Shown here piece by piece: positions 31,776 through 38,701 of a stretch of DNA of 38,701 bases. How positions within the stretch are numbered: position 1 is the stretch's first letter; every line of letters begins with the position of its first letter. The stretch lies in NCBI GenBank assembly GCA_011192005.1, contig DUFB01000085.1, positions 1 to 38,701 of the forward strand, read 5' to 3'. Made by a program: the position numbers and the translations under genes. The notes under the pieces were generated by a model that saw nothing but the letters and a program-made list of their open reading frames with translations, had not been told where the DNA came from and did no database searches. This DNA comes from Dehalococcoidia bacterium (GTDB lineage: Bacteria > Chloroflexota > Dehalococcoidia > Dehalococcoidales > RBG-16-60-22).

Positions 31776-32702
31776 TTATTCGCTGGCCAGGTTTCTGATG
31801 GACTCCAGGTCGTTCAGATTAATGGTCCTGGCTTCGCTATTGATTCTCCTGATAAGCCCCGTCAGCACTTTACCCGGCCCGATTTCGATAAAGGTCGGTA
31901 CTCCCTGTCCGTAAATATATTCGATAGTACGCTGCCACAGTACCGGGTTGGTCAACTGGTTACGGAGTTCGGCTCTTACTTCCGCGGCGGTGGATAAAGG
32001 CTCTCCGGTCATATTGGCAATTACCGGTACCGCCGGGTCTTTCATCTCGGTCTCTTCCAGATATTTGACCAGTCCATCCACGGCCGGTTTCATCAACGGC
32101 GAATGGAAAGCGCCACTTACCTGAAGTTCGATAGCGCGTTTGGCTCCGGCGGCAGTAGCCATTTCCATGGCTTTGGTGATGTTATCAGCAGCACCGCTGA
32201 TGACGATTTGACCGGGGCAATTTACATTGGCCATCACGGTATCTGTCTTTTTGCATACTTCGGCGAGTAATTGCTCTTCCAGTCCGATTATAGCCGCCAT
32301 GCTGCCTAATTGTAGCTGACCGGCTTCATGCATTAATCGTCCTCTTTCCCTGGCTAGATGTACCGCCGTAGCAAAGTCAAAAACACCGGCTACAGTGAGA
32401 GCGGTATATTCACCCAGACTGTGGCCGGCTAGGAAGGAAGGCTCGGGCAGGCTTTTTCCGGCAATCTCTCGTGCTGCCTGTAAACAGGCGTAGCTGGCGG
32501 TCACCAGGGCCGGCTGGGCGTTAATGGTCTGGGTAAGTTCTTCCTCAGGTCCTTCGAAACAGAGCCTGGACAATTTGATCCCGAGGACTTCATCGGCCTG
32601 CTCGAATACCTCCCTGGCGGTATTATTCACATCATAAAGGTCACGGCACATGCCTACTGACTGTGAACCCTGACCGGGGAATACCCAGGCTACTTTAGTC
32701 AT
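31776..32702 (-). CDS. fabD: Malonyl-CoA:ACP transacylase
   Basis: 308 residues. VFPGQGSQSVGM at the N terminus, the nucleophile motif LAGHSLGEYTAL near residue 92 and the oxyanion or His region VSGAFHSPLMKP near 200 are present. It loads malonyl groups on ACP. GGAG precedes the ATG at 32702. It is followed by fabG and preceded by rpmF. The usual plsX and fabH are absent between rpmF and fabD, and acpP is absent after fabG. Confidence 0.95.
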   Translation of the reverse strand: MTKVAWVFPGQGSQSVGMCRDLYDVNNTAREVFEQADEVLGIKLSRLCFEGPEEELTQTINAQPALVTASYACLQAAREIAGKSLPEPSFLAGHSLGEYTALTVAGVFDFATAVHLARERGRLMHEAGQLQLGSMAAIIGLEEQLLAEVCKKTDTVMANVNCPGQIVISGAADNITKAMEMATAAGAKRAIELQVSGAFHSPLMKPAVDGLVKYLEETEMKDPAVPVIANMTGEPLSTAAEVRAELRNQLTNPVLWQRTIEYIYGQGVPTFIEIGPGKVLTGLIRRINSEARTINLNDLESIRNLASE

Positions 32703-32729
32703 ATCAAATACTCTCCAATACTAATATGG

Positions 32730-32930
32730 CTAACCGGCTGCCTTTTTCCGTTTCTCTACCTTGACAACCTCACGCCCGTTGTAGGTACCGCAGGTTGGAC
32801 AGGCGTGGTGGGGAAGTTTTGGACTGTGACATTGCGGGCATTCTATGTACACCGGGGGTTTTACAGCGCTGTGGCTCAATCTGTTCCCGGCTCTTGACTT
32901 GCTCTTCTTTCGTTTTGGTAAAGCTCCCAT
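32730..32930 (-). CDS. rpmF: Ribosomal protein bL32
   Basis: 66 residues, with the basic N terminus MGALPKRKKSKSRAGNRLSH and a zinc-binding C+ form of L32: CPQCHSPK followed by CPTCGTYNGR. GGAG lies before the ATG. The yceD-rpmF-fab order is common among bacteria and links ribosome and lipid synthesis. Confidence 0.96.
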   Translation of the reverse strand: MGALPKRKKSKSRAGNRLSHSAVKPPVYIECPQCHSPKLPHHACPTCGTYNGREVVKVEKRKKAAG

Positions 32931-32970
32931 AAAGTACTCCGTTTATAAATTTGTATTAAAAATAAAGATG

Positions 32971-33477
32971 TTACAATAGATTCGTCAGTTTAGCCCAGCG
33001 TGAGTCGATTTCCTGCTGAGGGCAGTCGCAGGGACCTTCGTTCAGGTTTTTCCCGCATTTCTGGCATAATCCAGGGCAGTCTTCCCGACATAGTGGTTTC
33101 ATGGGCATGACCAGTAGGGCGTATTGTCGGATTGCCTCGTTGAGTTCGAGGACGTGGTTTTTATCGATGGTAAAATGATTGATTTCGTCCGGCGTATCCA
33201 GAGGGGCACCGGTCAAGATATCCACGGTGGGTAAATATTCCTCTTCGAAGTTGATGGTCAGTGGCTGCCGGAATGCGGTTAAACAACGACTGCACGTTAG
33301 TTCGGCATCGGTATCAACCTGGCATTTTACCAGTACGCTGCGCTGGGTGCGTAACAGCTGACATTCGCCGGTAAGCTGATGCGTACTGCCATTATCGAAA
33401 ACAGCCGTCTCATTTACCTGGTAACGCCTTGATGACCCGATGGGCTCTTGAAGTAACTGGGAAACGTTTATCTGCAT
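32971..33477 (-). CDS. DUF177/YceD-family 23S rRNA accumulation protein
   Basis: 168 residues with the YceD pattern: an N-terminal beta-rich domain, CSRCLTAFRQPLTINFEEEY near residue 61 and a Cys-rich tail CREDCPGLCQKCGKNL near 131. It is linked to 23S rRNA accumulation in other bacteria and almost always precedes rpmF, as here with a 40-base gap. GAGG precedes the ATG at 33477. It is the first gene of the operon. Confidence 0.9.
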   Translation of the reverse strand: MQINVSQLLQEPIGSSRRYQVNETAVFDNGSTHQLTGECQLLRTQRSVLVKCQVDTDAELTCSRCLTAFRQPLTINFEEEYLPTVDILTGAPLDTPDEINHFTIDKNHVLELNEAIRQYALLVMPMKPLCREDCPGLCQKCGKNLNEGPCDCPQQEIDSRWAKLTNLL

Positions 33478-33513
33478 TATGCCTCGACTTCATACGGAGA
33501 GGTACAACATAAT

Positions 33514-33543
33514 ATTATAGGTTAAAAGGTGTGCCTGTAGCAA
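33514..33543 (-). promoter_or_regulatory. Promoter of the yceD-rpmF-fabD-fabG operon
   Basis: On the minus strand TTGCTA (33538-33543), an 18-base spacer and a perfect TATAAT (33514-33519), about 37 bases before the yceD start. Confidence 0.6.
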
Positions 33544-33567
33544 GGGGTTTGAGATAAATTGGGGTGC

Positions 33568-33996
33568 TCAGGCGATTTCGGTTAGCTGGATTTCGAAGGT
33601 AAGGTCCTGCCCAGCCAGCGGGTGGTTGGCGTCCAGGGTAACGCTGGTTCCGGATATATCGACAACTGTTGCTACCGATGATTCACCATTCTGATTACGT
33701 ATCTGAAGTTGCTGGTCGATCCTCGGTTCCAGGTTTTCGGGGAACTGACTGCGGTCCACGACGATGAGCATATCATCGCGGTGGGGGCCGTAGGCGTTTT
33801 TAGAGGATATCTGGACCGTCTTCGATTCACCCGGATTCATGCCGATTACCGCCTGTTCGAAGTCCTGAATGAGTTGTCCGTTACCGATGGTGAACTCCAG
33901 CGGTTCGCGGTCGGTTGAGGTGTCGAATACCGTGCCATCATTCAACTTGCCGGTGTAGTGGACTTTTACGGTATCGCCGTTTTTTGCCTGTGACAT
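33568..33996 (-). CDS. FKBP-type peptidyl-prolyl isomerase (SlyD-like)
   Basis: 142 residues; the SlyD-like arrangement of an FKBP domain with an inserted flap. VHYTGKLNDGTVFDTS near residue 12, IGNGQLIQDFEQAVIGMNPG near 37 and a late NHPLAGQDLTFEIQL are diagnostic. It speeds proline isomerisation and acts as a folding chaperone. There is no His-rich tail, so metal delivery is unlikely. AAGGAGG precedes the ATG. It is upstream of yceD on the same strand, but that operon has its own promoter, so it is probably a separate unit. Confidence 0.94.
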   Translation of the reverse strand: MSQAKNGDTVKVHYTGKLNDGTVFDTSTDREPLEFTIGNGQLIQDFEQAVIGMNPGESKTVQISSKNAYGPHRDDMLIVVDRSQFPENLEPRIDQQLQIRNQNGESSVATVVDISGTSVTLDANHPLAGQDLTFEIQLTEIA

Positions 33997-34103
33997 GTTA
34001 TCCTCCTTGATAAAAGAGTATAGATAAATATCGAAGATGGGGATTGTGGTGATTTTTAAATTCTCAGGGTGTCTTTAAGAATTATTTATAACGTATATTG
34101 ACC

Positions 34104-34126
34104 GCCGTCAGGGATGTGTTGACGGC
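34104..34126. other. Inverted repeat in the 33997-34286 gap
   Basis: GCCGTCA (34104-34110) and TGACGGC (34120-34126) flank nine bases. No T tract follows on either strand. The 290-base gap between FKBP and EtfA otherwise holds only the REP-like repeat at 34252-34280, and I see no gene in it. Confidence 0.35.
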
Positions 34127-34251
34127 CTTAAGGCGTATCCGAGCTTGTTTTCCTGCTAAGTATATCCATTATACCATATAACCGGCGGACGGGCGAACTG
34201 GTTGTTTCTGGTTTTTTATTACCCGCCCACCCACAGATAAGCAGAGGGAGA

Positions 34252-34280
34252 CTGGATTCCCGCTTGGGCGGGAATGACAG
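34252..34280 (-). repeat. Dispersed palindromic (REP-like) repeat, copy 2
   Basis: This 29-base unit is the inverted counterpart of 22322-22350, differing mainly in the loop (GCTTGGGC here). It follows the EtfA stop by six bases. On the plus strand it runs into seven T, but no plus-strand gene needs termination here. Confidence 0.8.
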
Positions 34281-34286
34281 GTTTTT

Positions 34287-35474
34287 TTACTGTTCCTTGA
34301 GCTTCTTGATGAGGAGGGGCACGACCTCGAAGAGGTCGCCGACGATTCCGTAGGTAGCCACCTCGAAGATGGGGGCATTGGGGTCGTCGTTGATGGCGAC
34401 GATGATATCGGAGGTCTGCATACCGGCCAGGTGCTGGATAGCCCCGGAGATTCCGCAGGCGATATACAGCCTGGGACAGACGGTCTTGCCGGTCTGACCC
34501 ACCTGGTGGGAATAGGGAATCCATCCCTCGTCCACCGTGGCGCGTGAAGCACCCAGAGCTGCCCCCAGCACCCCGGCAAGTTCCTCGAGCAGCTTGAAAT
34601 TCTCCGGTTTACCCAGTCCTCTTCCCCCGGAAACGATGATATCGGCGTCTTCCAGCTTGACCGTCTCGGTGACTTCATCAATGAATTCAAGTAGCATTGT
34701 CCTGGTCTGAAAATTATCGGGCTTAAAGTCGACCCGGATTACATCTCCTTTGTGTCCTGTGTCGGGCTGAACCTTCTTGAAAACGCGGGGCCGGACGGTA
34801 GCCATCTGGGGCCGGCTGGCGGGGCAGATGATGGTAGCCATGATGTTGCCGCCGAAGGTGGGGCGCGTCTGGAGGAGGAGCCTTTTCTCCGTATCGATAT
34901 CCAGTCCGGTGCAGTCGGCGGTAAGTCCGGTGTTGAGAATGGCGGCAACGCGCGGGAAGAAAGAGCGACCCAGGGCAGTAGCCCCGGCCAGCACCACCTC
35001 CGGTTTGTGCTCGCGGATAAGCTCGACGAACTGGTAGGTAAGGTAGTCTTCCTGGTTATCGGCGAGCTCGGGGTTGTCTATAAGGTATATTTTGTCGGCG
35101 CCGTAAGCGAAAAGCAGGTCAGTATTGGTGACGTTATACCCGAAGCATATCGCACATAGCTCCGTCGAAAGAATATCGGCGAGTTCCCGTCCCTTGGACA
35201 GAAGCTCGAAAGAGACATTCTTGAGATTGGCGCGGTGCTGCTCGGCAAAAACCCAGATGCCGCGGTAACTATCGATGTCCGCCCGACTCTCTGGTGAAGT
35301 CTCCACCTCGATGGTGATGGCTTCGTAAGCGCAGGCGTCACGGCAGGCGCCGCAGAGCGTGCAGCCTTCCTTTAACTGTACTTTATCATCGACAATTTCC
35401 AGCAATCCGAAGGGACAGGCCGGGACGCAGCTGCCGCAGCCGACGCACTTTTCAAGGTCGAAATTTATTCCCAT
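34287..35474 (-). CDS. etfA: Electron transfer flavoprotein alpha subunit with N-terminal ferredoxin domain
   Basis: 395 residues. The first 60 carry two [4Fe-4S] motifs, [14 protein letters not shown] and [14 protein letters not shown]. The ETF-alpha N domain follows, then the FAD-binding C domain with [16 protein letters not shown] near residue 280 and [19 protein letters not shown] near 335. Ferredoxin-fused EtfA is known from caffeyl-CoA reductase (CarE) and other bifurcating systems. Together with the ferredoxin, EtfB and acyl-CoA dehydrogenase upstream, this suggests flavin-based bifurcation, though that is not proven. There is no clear Shine-Dalgarno sequence; it starts eight bases after the ferredoxin stop. 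Confidence 0.93.
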   Translation of the reverse strand: MGINFDLEKCVGCGSCVPACPFGLLEIVDDKVQLKEGCTLCGACRDACAYEAITIEVETSPESRADIDSYRGIWVFAEQHRANLKNVSFELLSKGRELADILSTELCAICFGYNVTNTDLLFAYGADKIYLIDNPELADNQEDYLTYQFVELIREHKPEVVLAGATALGRSFFPRVAAILNTGLTADCTGLDIDTEKRLLLQTRPTFGGNIMATIICPASRPQMATVRPRVFKKVQPDTGHKGDVIRVDFKPDNFQTRTMLLEFIDEVTETVKLEDADIIVSGGRGLGKPENFKLLEELAGVLGAALGASRATVDEGWIPYSHQVGQTGKTVCPRLYIACGISGAIQHLAGMQTSDIIVAINDDPNAPIFEVATYGIVGDLFEVVPLLIKKLKEQ

Positions 35475-35482
35475 TTTATAGG

Positions 35483-35683
35483 TCAGTCTTTCTTCTGGTC
35501 TTTCTCATCCACCAGGGTTATCGCTCTCCAGTTGCAGATATCCACGCAAGCCCCGCAGCCGATACACCCCTCGTTCACACGGCACTTGGTATCGACCACT
35601 TCTAGCACGCCAACCGGACAAACATATGTACATTCCCCGCAGCCAACACATTTCAGGGTGTCGACCCGGGCTATCTTATCCAT
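35483..35683 (-). CDS. 2[4Fe-4S] ferredoxin
   Basis: 66 residues. CVGCGECTYVCPVG near residue 12 and CIGCGACVDICNW near 40 each bind a [4Fe-4S] cluster. It is a low-potential carrier placed between EtfB (seven bases away) and ferredoxin-fused EtfA (eight bases away), so it likely serves that complex directly. Confidence 0.93.
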   Translation of the reverse strand: MDKIARVDTLKCVGCGECTYVCPVGVLEVVDTKCRVNEGCIGCGACVDICNWRAITLVDEKDQKKD

Positions 35684-35690
35684 AGTTACC

Positions 35691-36476
35691 TCAGCACAGG
35701 TTGGCGCCTTTCAACCTGTCGATGAGCGTATCCACCTGAGTATCCAGGTCTCCTTCAAGTATCTCGGCCCTGTGGACCCGCTGCGGGAAGAAGATTTTTA
35801 TTACCTGGGTGGAAGAGCCGGCCAGCCCCACCATATCCGGGGACACATTCAGGTCAGCAATGGTCCAGGTGGTGATGGCGGCGTTTTTAGACTTCATGAT
35901 GCCGCGGAGGGAGGGAAGACGGGGTACGTTAATCTCCTTGGCGACGGTGATGACGGTGGGAAGGGAGGTCTCGATGATTTCATGGCCTTCCTCGACCATG
36001 CGCCGCACCCGCAGGTAAGACTCTTTTATCTCCTCGATATTGCTGACGTAAGCCACGAAGGGGACTTCCAGCATCTCGGCGAGCTCCGGTCCGACCTGGC
36101 CGGTATCGCCGTCGATGGTCTGCCGACCGCAGATGATGATATCGTACGAAGCCAGTTTCTTCATCGCCGCCGAAAGCGTACGGGCGGTAGCCCAGGTATC
36201 GGCGACGGCGAAAGCGCGGTCGGAAAGCAGTATCACGTCGTCGGCACCGAGAGAGATAGCCTCGCGGAGTGCCGACTCCGCCTGCGGCGGCCCCATGCAA
36301 ACGACGGTTACCTTACCGCCGTACTTTTCCCGTAATCGCACGCCTTCTTCTAGGGCATAAGTATCAAAGGGGTTGATGATATTTTCGATACCCTCGCGAA
36401 CGAGGGAATTGGTCTCGGGATTGATTTTAACCTGCGTGGTGCCGGGGACCTGTTTCATGCAGACGACGATGTTCAT
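35691..36476 (-). CDS. etfB: Electron transfer flavoprotein beta subunit
   Basis: 261 residues. NIVVCMKQVPGTTQVKINPE at the N terminus, INPFDTYALEEGVRLREKYG near residue 34 and GRQTIDGDTGQVGPELAEML near 118 match EtfB. The last motif holds the AMP- or FAD-binding loop. It forms a heterodimer with the EtfA at 34287-35474. Its ATG overlaps the acyl-CoA dehydrogenase stop by four bases (ATGA). It is distinct from the orphan EtfB at 9231-10022. Confidence 0.95.
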   Translation of the reverse strand: MNIVVCMKQVPGTTQVKINPETNSLVREGIENIINPFDTYALEEGVRLREKYGGKVTVVCMGPPQAESALREAISLGADDVILLSDRAFAVADTWATARTLSAAMKKLASYDIIICGRQTIDGDTGQVGPELAEMLEVPFVAYVSNIEEIKESYLRVRRMVEEGHEIIETSLPTVITVAKEINVPRLPSLRGIMKSKNAAITTWTIADLNVSPDMVGLAGSSTQVIKIFFPQRVHRAEILEGDLDTQVDTLIDRLKGANLC

Positions 36477-37630
36477 GCAGTCCTGCCCTTTCTCTTTCGC
36501 AGGTTGAGGGCGATGGTGTTACGCAACACCTGGTTAGTGCCCTCGTATATCTGGAGGATTTTGGCGTCACGCATCATCTTCTCCACAGGATAGTCCCGCA
36601 TGTAGCCGGAGCCGCCGCAAATCTGGACGGCATCGGTGGCTACCTTCATGGCAGTGTCGGAGGCAAAGACCTTGGACATCGACGATTCCTCGGTGACACT
36701 CTTGGCACCGCTATCGACGTGCCTGGCGGCGGCGTAGACGAGAGCACGGGCGGCTTCGGTCTGAATCGCCATGTCCGCCAGCATGTGCTGCACGGCCTGG
36801 ATATTGATGATATGCTGGTCGAATTGCACCCGCTGCTCGGCGTAGTCCACGGCCGCTTCGAGGGCGCCCTGGGCCAGGCCGACCGCTTGGGCACCGATGC
36901 CAGGGCGGGACTTATCGAAAAGTCGCAAAGCCTGAATGAAGCCGAGGCCGGGTTTACCGAGCAAGTTTTCCTCGGGGACGAGGCAGTTTTTAAAGACCAG
37001 TTCGCGGGTGGCGGAGGAGCGTATGCCCATCTTTTTTTCTTTCTTGCCGAAGATGAAACCGGGGGTATCTTTCTCGACGATAATGGCACTGGCACCGCGA
37101 GCCCCCCTGGTCTTGTCCGTCAGGGCGATGACCGTGTAAATGGCAGCTTCGCCACCGTTGGTGATGAACTGCTTTGTGCCGTTGAGGAGATAACCCCCTT
37201 CGACCTTTTCCGCGGTGGTCTTGATATTGCTGATATCACTGCCGGCCGTCGATTCGGTGACGGCGAAGGCACCGATTTTCTCGCCGCTGGCGATACCGGG
37301 GAGAAATATACGCTTCTGTTCGTCGGTGCCGTATTCCATCAGGGTCATACAGCCGAGGGCGCTGGCGGCATAGCTTACCGCCACCCCGCTGCAAACGCGG
37401 CTGAGTTCTTCCACCACCAGGCAGAGCTCGAGACAGCCGCCGCCGAGTCCTTCGTACTCTTCGGGAATGAAAACGCGGAACATATCGGAACTGCCCAGTT
37501 CCCTCATAATGTCCCAGGGGAACTCTTCCTTTTCATCGAGTTCCGCCCGCACCGGCAAAACTCTTTCCTCGGCAATCTGGCGGGCGAGGCTTTTAATGGT
37601 CTTTTGCTCATCGGTTAAGAAATAGTCCAA
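36473..37630 (-). CDS. Acyl-CoA dehydrogenase
   Basis: 385 residues of the short/medium-chain type. It oxidises acyl-CoA to enoyl-CoA, or reduces the enoyl form if driven by bifurcation. FAVTESTAGSDISNIKTTAE lies near residue 122, GGSGYMRDYPVEKMMRDAKI near 340 and IYEGTNQVLRNTIA near 363; the last contains the catalytic Glu. The start is TTG at 37630, with GGGAGG nine bases upstream. It is first in the operon with EtfB, ferredoxin and EtfA. Chain length cannot be set from sequence. Confidence 0.93.
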   Translation of the reverse strand: MDYFLTDEQKTIKSLARQIAEERVLPVRAELDEKEEFPWDIMRELGSSDMFRVFIPEEYEGLGGGCLELCLVVEELSRVCSGVAVSYAASALGCMTLMEYGTDEQKRIFLPGIASGEKIGAFAVTESTAGSDISNIKTTAEKVEGGYLLNGTKQFITNGGEAAIYTVIALTDKTRGARGASAIIVEKDTPGFIFGKKEKKMGIRSSATRELVFKNCLVPEENLLGKPGLGFIQALRLFDKSRPGIGAQAVGLAQGALEAAVDYAEQRVQFDQHIINIQAVQHMLADMAIQTEAARALVYAAARHVDSGAKSVTEESSMSKVFASDTAMKVATDAVQICGGSGYMRDYPVEKMMRDAKILQIYEGTNQVLRNTIALNLRKRKGRTA

Positions 37631-38024
37631 AGTATCGTTCCTCCCTTCGAGAGAAGGCAGTGAGACGGGTCAGAGTAAAATAATGTCCCCCTATGCAGTT
37701 GTTTTCTACGGTAGTTGCGTTTAGATTTATGGGGTATTAACGAGTCTAAGGATAAACTTAGTTAAATTATAAGGAGTGGTGGGAGGGGAGTCAAGGAGGG
37801 GTGTTTGTGGCTGTATTTGTTTCTGATTGGAGTGCGTACCTCAACCCCTTTTTCCCCTTGCCTAAATCCCCCTTATTCCCCCTTTACGAAAGTGGGAGAC
37901 AGATAGTGCTTGATTTAGCGTCTTTCCTTTTAGGCGGGAAGGGGGGTTACTACGGGTAATGGGCAAGATGCCGCGAGGTCGGTCGGATGGGAATAAACAA
38001 TTATGGGGGTTGGGGGTAAACCAT
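37631..38024. other. Non-coding stretch between acyl-CoA dehydrogenase and the cyclase-like gene
   Basis: About 390 bases with no credible gene; the ORF at 37862-38188 overlaps a better one. It holds a C-rich imperfect hairpin TCCCCCTTT / AAAGTGGGA at 37877-37897, typical of degenerate dispersed repeats, and a G-rich tract near 38006. The acyl-CoA dehydrogenase promoter should lie near 37650-37780, but no hexamer pair is convincing. Confidence 0.5.
37877..37897. repeat. Degenerate hairpin repeat
   Basis: TCCCCCTTT (37877-37885) pairs with AAAGTGGGA (37889-37897) around ACG, with one mismatch. It resembles dispersed C/G-rich palindromes, but no second copy is visible here. Confidence 0.35.
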
Positions 38025-38701
38025 TCAGGGGTAATAACTTTTAAACATGCGGCAGATACGCAGTCCCAGCCAGAGTCTTTCTTCGAAGTCTTTAGCGGAT
38101 ATATCCTTATGACTTTCCAGGTTCCACAGGCCGTCCGATTGCTGGTTATCAACAAACCATTGAAGTCCCCTGCGAATATCGTAGTCATTTCTGGTAAAAC
38201 CCAGAAGATAAAGCGAATCCAGAGCTGTGAGCAAGTTTGGCCACCAGAAGGCGAATCTGGTCCAGTAACGCGGTGCCCGATAAGAAGGATAGGCGTCGGG
38301 CAAAAAGAAGGAAGATTTCAGGAGAGCTCCAGCGTCGTGAGCTTGCTTCATCTGCCTGTAGCGAGGATGAGCGGCAAAGGCGCGCAGGACCATATCCGTC
38401 CAGTTATGGGAAAGGGGTTTTGTCCTGTCGGGCTCGATGGGTTTCATGTTTTGGGACGTAAGCCGGTATCCCGTTTCCCTGTCATATTTATGGGTTAAAA
38501 TAGGGATAGTCCAGCCGCCGTCGTCTTGGCGAGTGGAGAGGAGCCATCGCATGCCCTTTTCGACGCGAATATCATCCTCGTAGCCCGCCCGGATAAGCAG
38601 CGACAGAATGTAACCGGTGTAGTAAGTGGCGTACTGGTTGCCGATAAAACCACGGATATCACCCTCTTTAGACTGACAGGAGAAGAGGAACTCAGCGGCT
38701 T
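38025..38701 (-). CDS. Terpenoid-cyclase/prenyltransferase-toroid-like protein (3' part)
   Basis: The open frame runs off the window edge, so only the C-terminal 225 or so residues are seen. GFIGNQYATYYTGYILSLL and LLSTRQDDGGWTIPI, with a later QWFVDNQQSDGLWNLES, are QW-like repeats of the alpha-alpha toroid in squalene-hopene cyclases and prenyltransferases. The DxDD catalytic motif of squalene-hopene cyclases is not in this part. Its function could be terpenoid-related or a degraded-type protein hydrolase fold; it is unassigned. Confidence 0.7.
   Translation of the reverse strand, partial: AAEFLFSCQSKEGDIRGFIGNQYATYYTGYILSLLIRAGYEDDIRVEKGMRWLLSTRQDDGGWTIPILTHKYDRETGYRLTSQNMKPIEPDRTKPLSHNWTDMVLRAFAAHPRYRQMKQAHDAGALLKSSFFLPDAYPSYRAPRYWTRFAFWWPNLLTALDSLYLLGFTRNDYDIRRGLQWFVDNQQSDGLWNLESHKDISAKDFEERLWLGLRICRMFKSYYP

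Noticed and set aside
36719-37618. 299-codon plus-strand ORF
   Set aside because: Antisense shadow of the acyl-CoA dehydrogenase, with no start signal or recognisable domain.
37862-38188. 108-codon minus-strand ORF
   Set aside because: It overlaps the cyclase-like gene in another frame and covers a hairpin repeat; composition is not protein-like.

Overview
This is a chromosomal stretch of about 50% GC with two tRNA genes, many compact operons and no insertion sequence, phage gene or CRISPR array that I can see. The gene set points to a strict anaerobe: a corrinoid methyl-transfer pair, two ETF clusters, rubrerythrin, split B12-dependent methylmalonyl-CoA mutase and many [4Fe-4S] proteins. 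General style and gene content fit an anaerobic Chloroflexota of the Dehalococcoidia type; that assignment is inference from gene families, not from a marker gene.

Layout. 1-1200: tRNA-Pro and an SDR oxidoreductase. 1231-4503: a UroD-like methyltransferase plus corrinoid protein operon, divergent from a LysR regulator that follows a nine-codon leader ORF with four consecutive Cys codons. 4563-6464: a four-gene operon (two halves of a Cys-rich protein, a UDG-superfamily protein, a DUF1326 protein). 6554-10022: orphan EtfB, FAD-linked GlcD-like oxidase and HdrD/GlcF-like Fe-S protein. 10156-13244: MFS exporter, DUF169 protein and AraC/GyrI regulator. 13421-13759: a 50-aa secreted peptide and tRNA-Val. 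13899-18572: metallo-beta-lactamase-fold protein, then fabF-recJ-IMP-cyclohydrolase-like. 18586-20481 (minus): ftsY-lgt-small membrane protein. 20641-23760: methylmalonyl-CoA mutase large subunit, epimerase, B12 subunit and a GNAT acetyltransferase. 23813-27852: SAM methyltransferase, rubrerythrin, LsrF-like aldolase with zinc alcohol dehydrogenase, and two tiny proteins. 27999-30979: purine salvage (hpt, adenine deaminase, a phosphoribosyltransferase). 31004-33996 (minus): FKBP isomerase, yceD-rpmF-fabD-fabG. 34287-37630 (minus): acyl-CoA dehydrogenase, EtfB, ferredoxin, ferredoxin-fused EtfA. 38025-38701: end of a terpenoid-cyclase-like toroid protein.

How it fits together. Methyl groups are probably taken from an unknown donor by the UroD/corrinoid pair. 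Acyl-CoAs are oxidised or reduced by the dehydrogenase/ETF/ferredoxin complex, and propionyl-type carbon passes through the mutase and epimerase. The GlcD/GlcF/EtfB set probably oxidises a 2-hydroxyacid.

The most unusual signals are translational. Three genes (fabF, ftsY, an AraC regulator) have a good Shine-Dalgarno sequence 7-8 bases before AUU, AUU or ACG and no usable AUG, GUG or UUG start. There is also the poly-Cys leader ORF abutting lysR, two apparently leaderless transcripts, and a chain of one-base-overlap genes.
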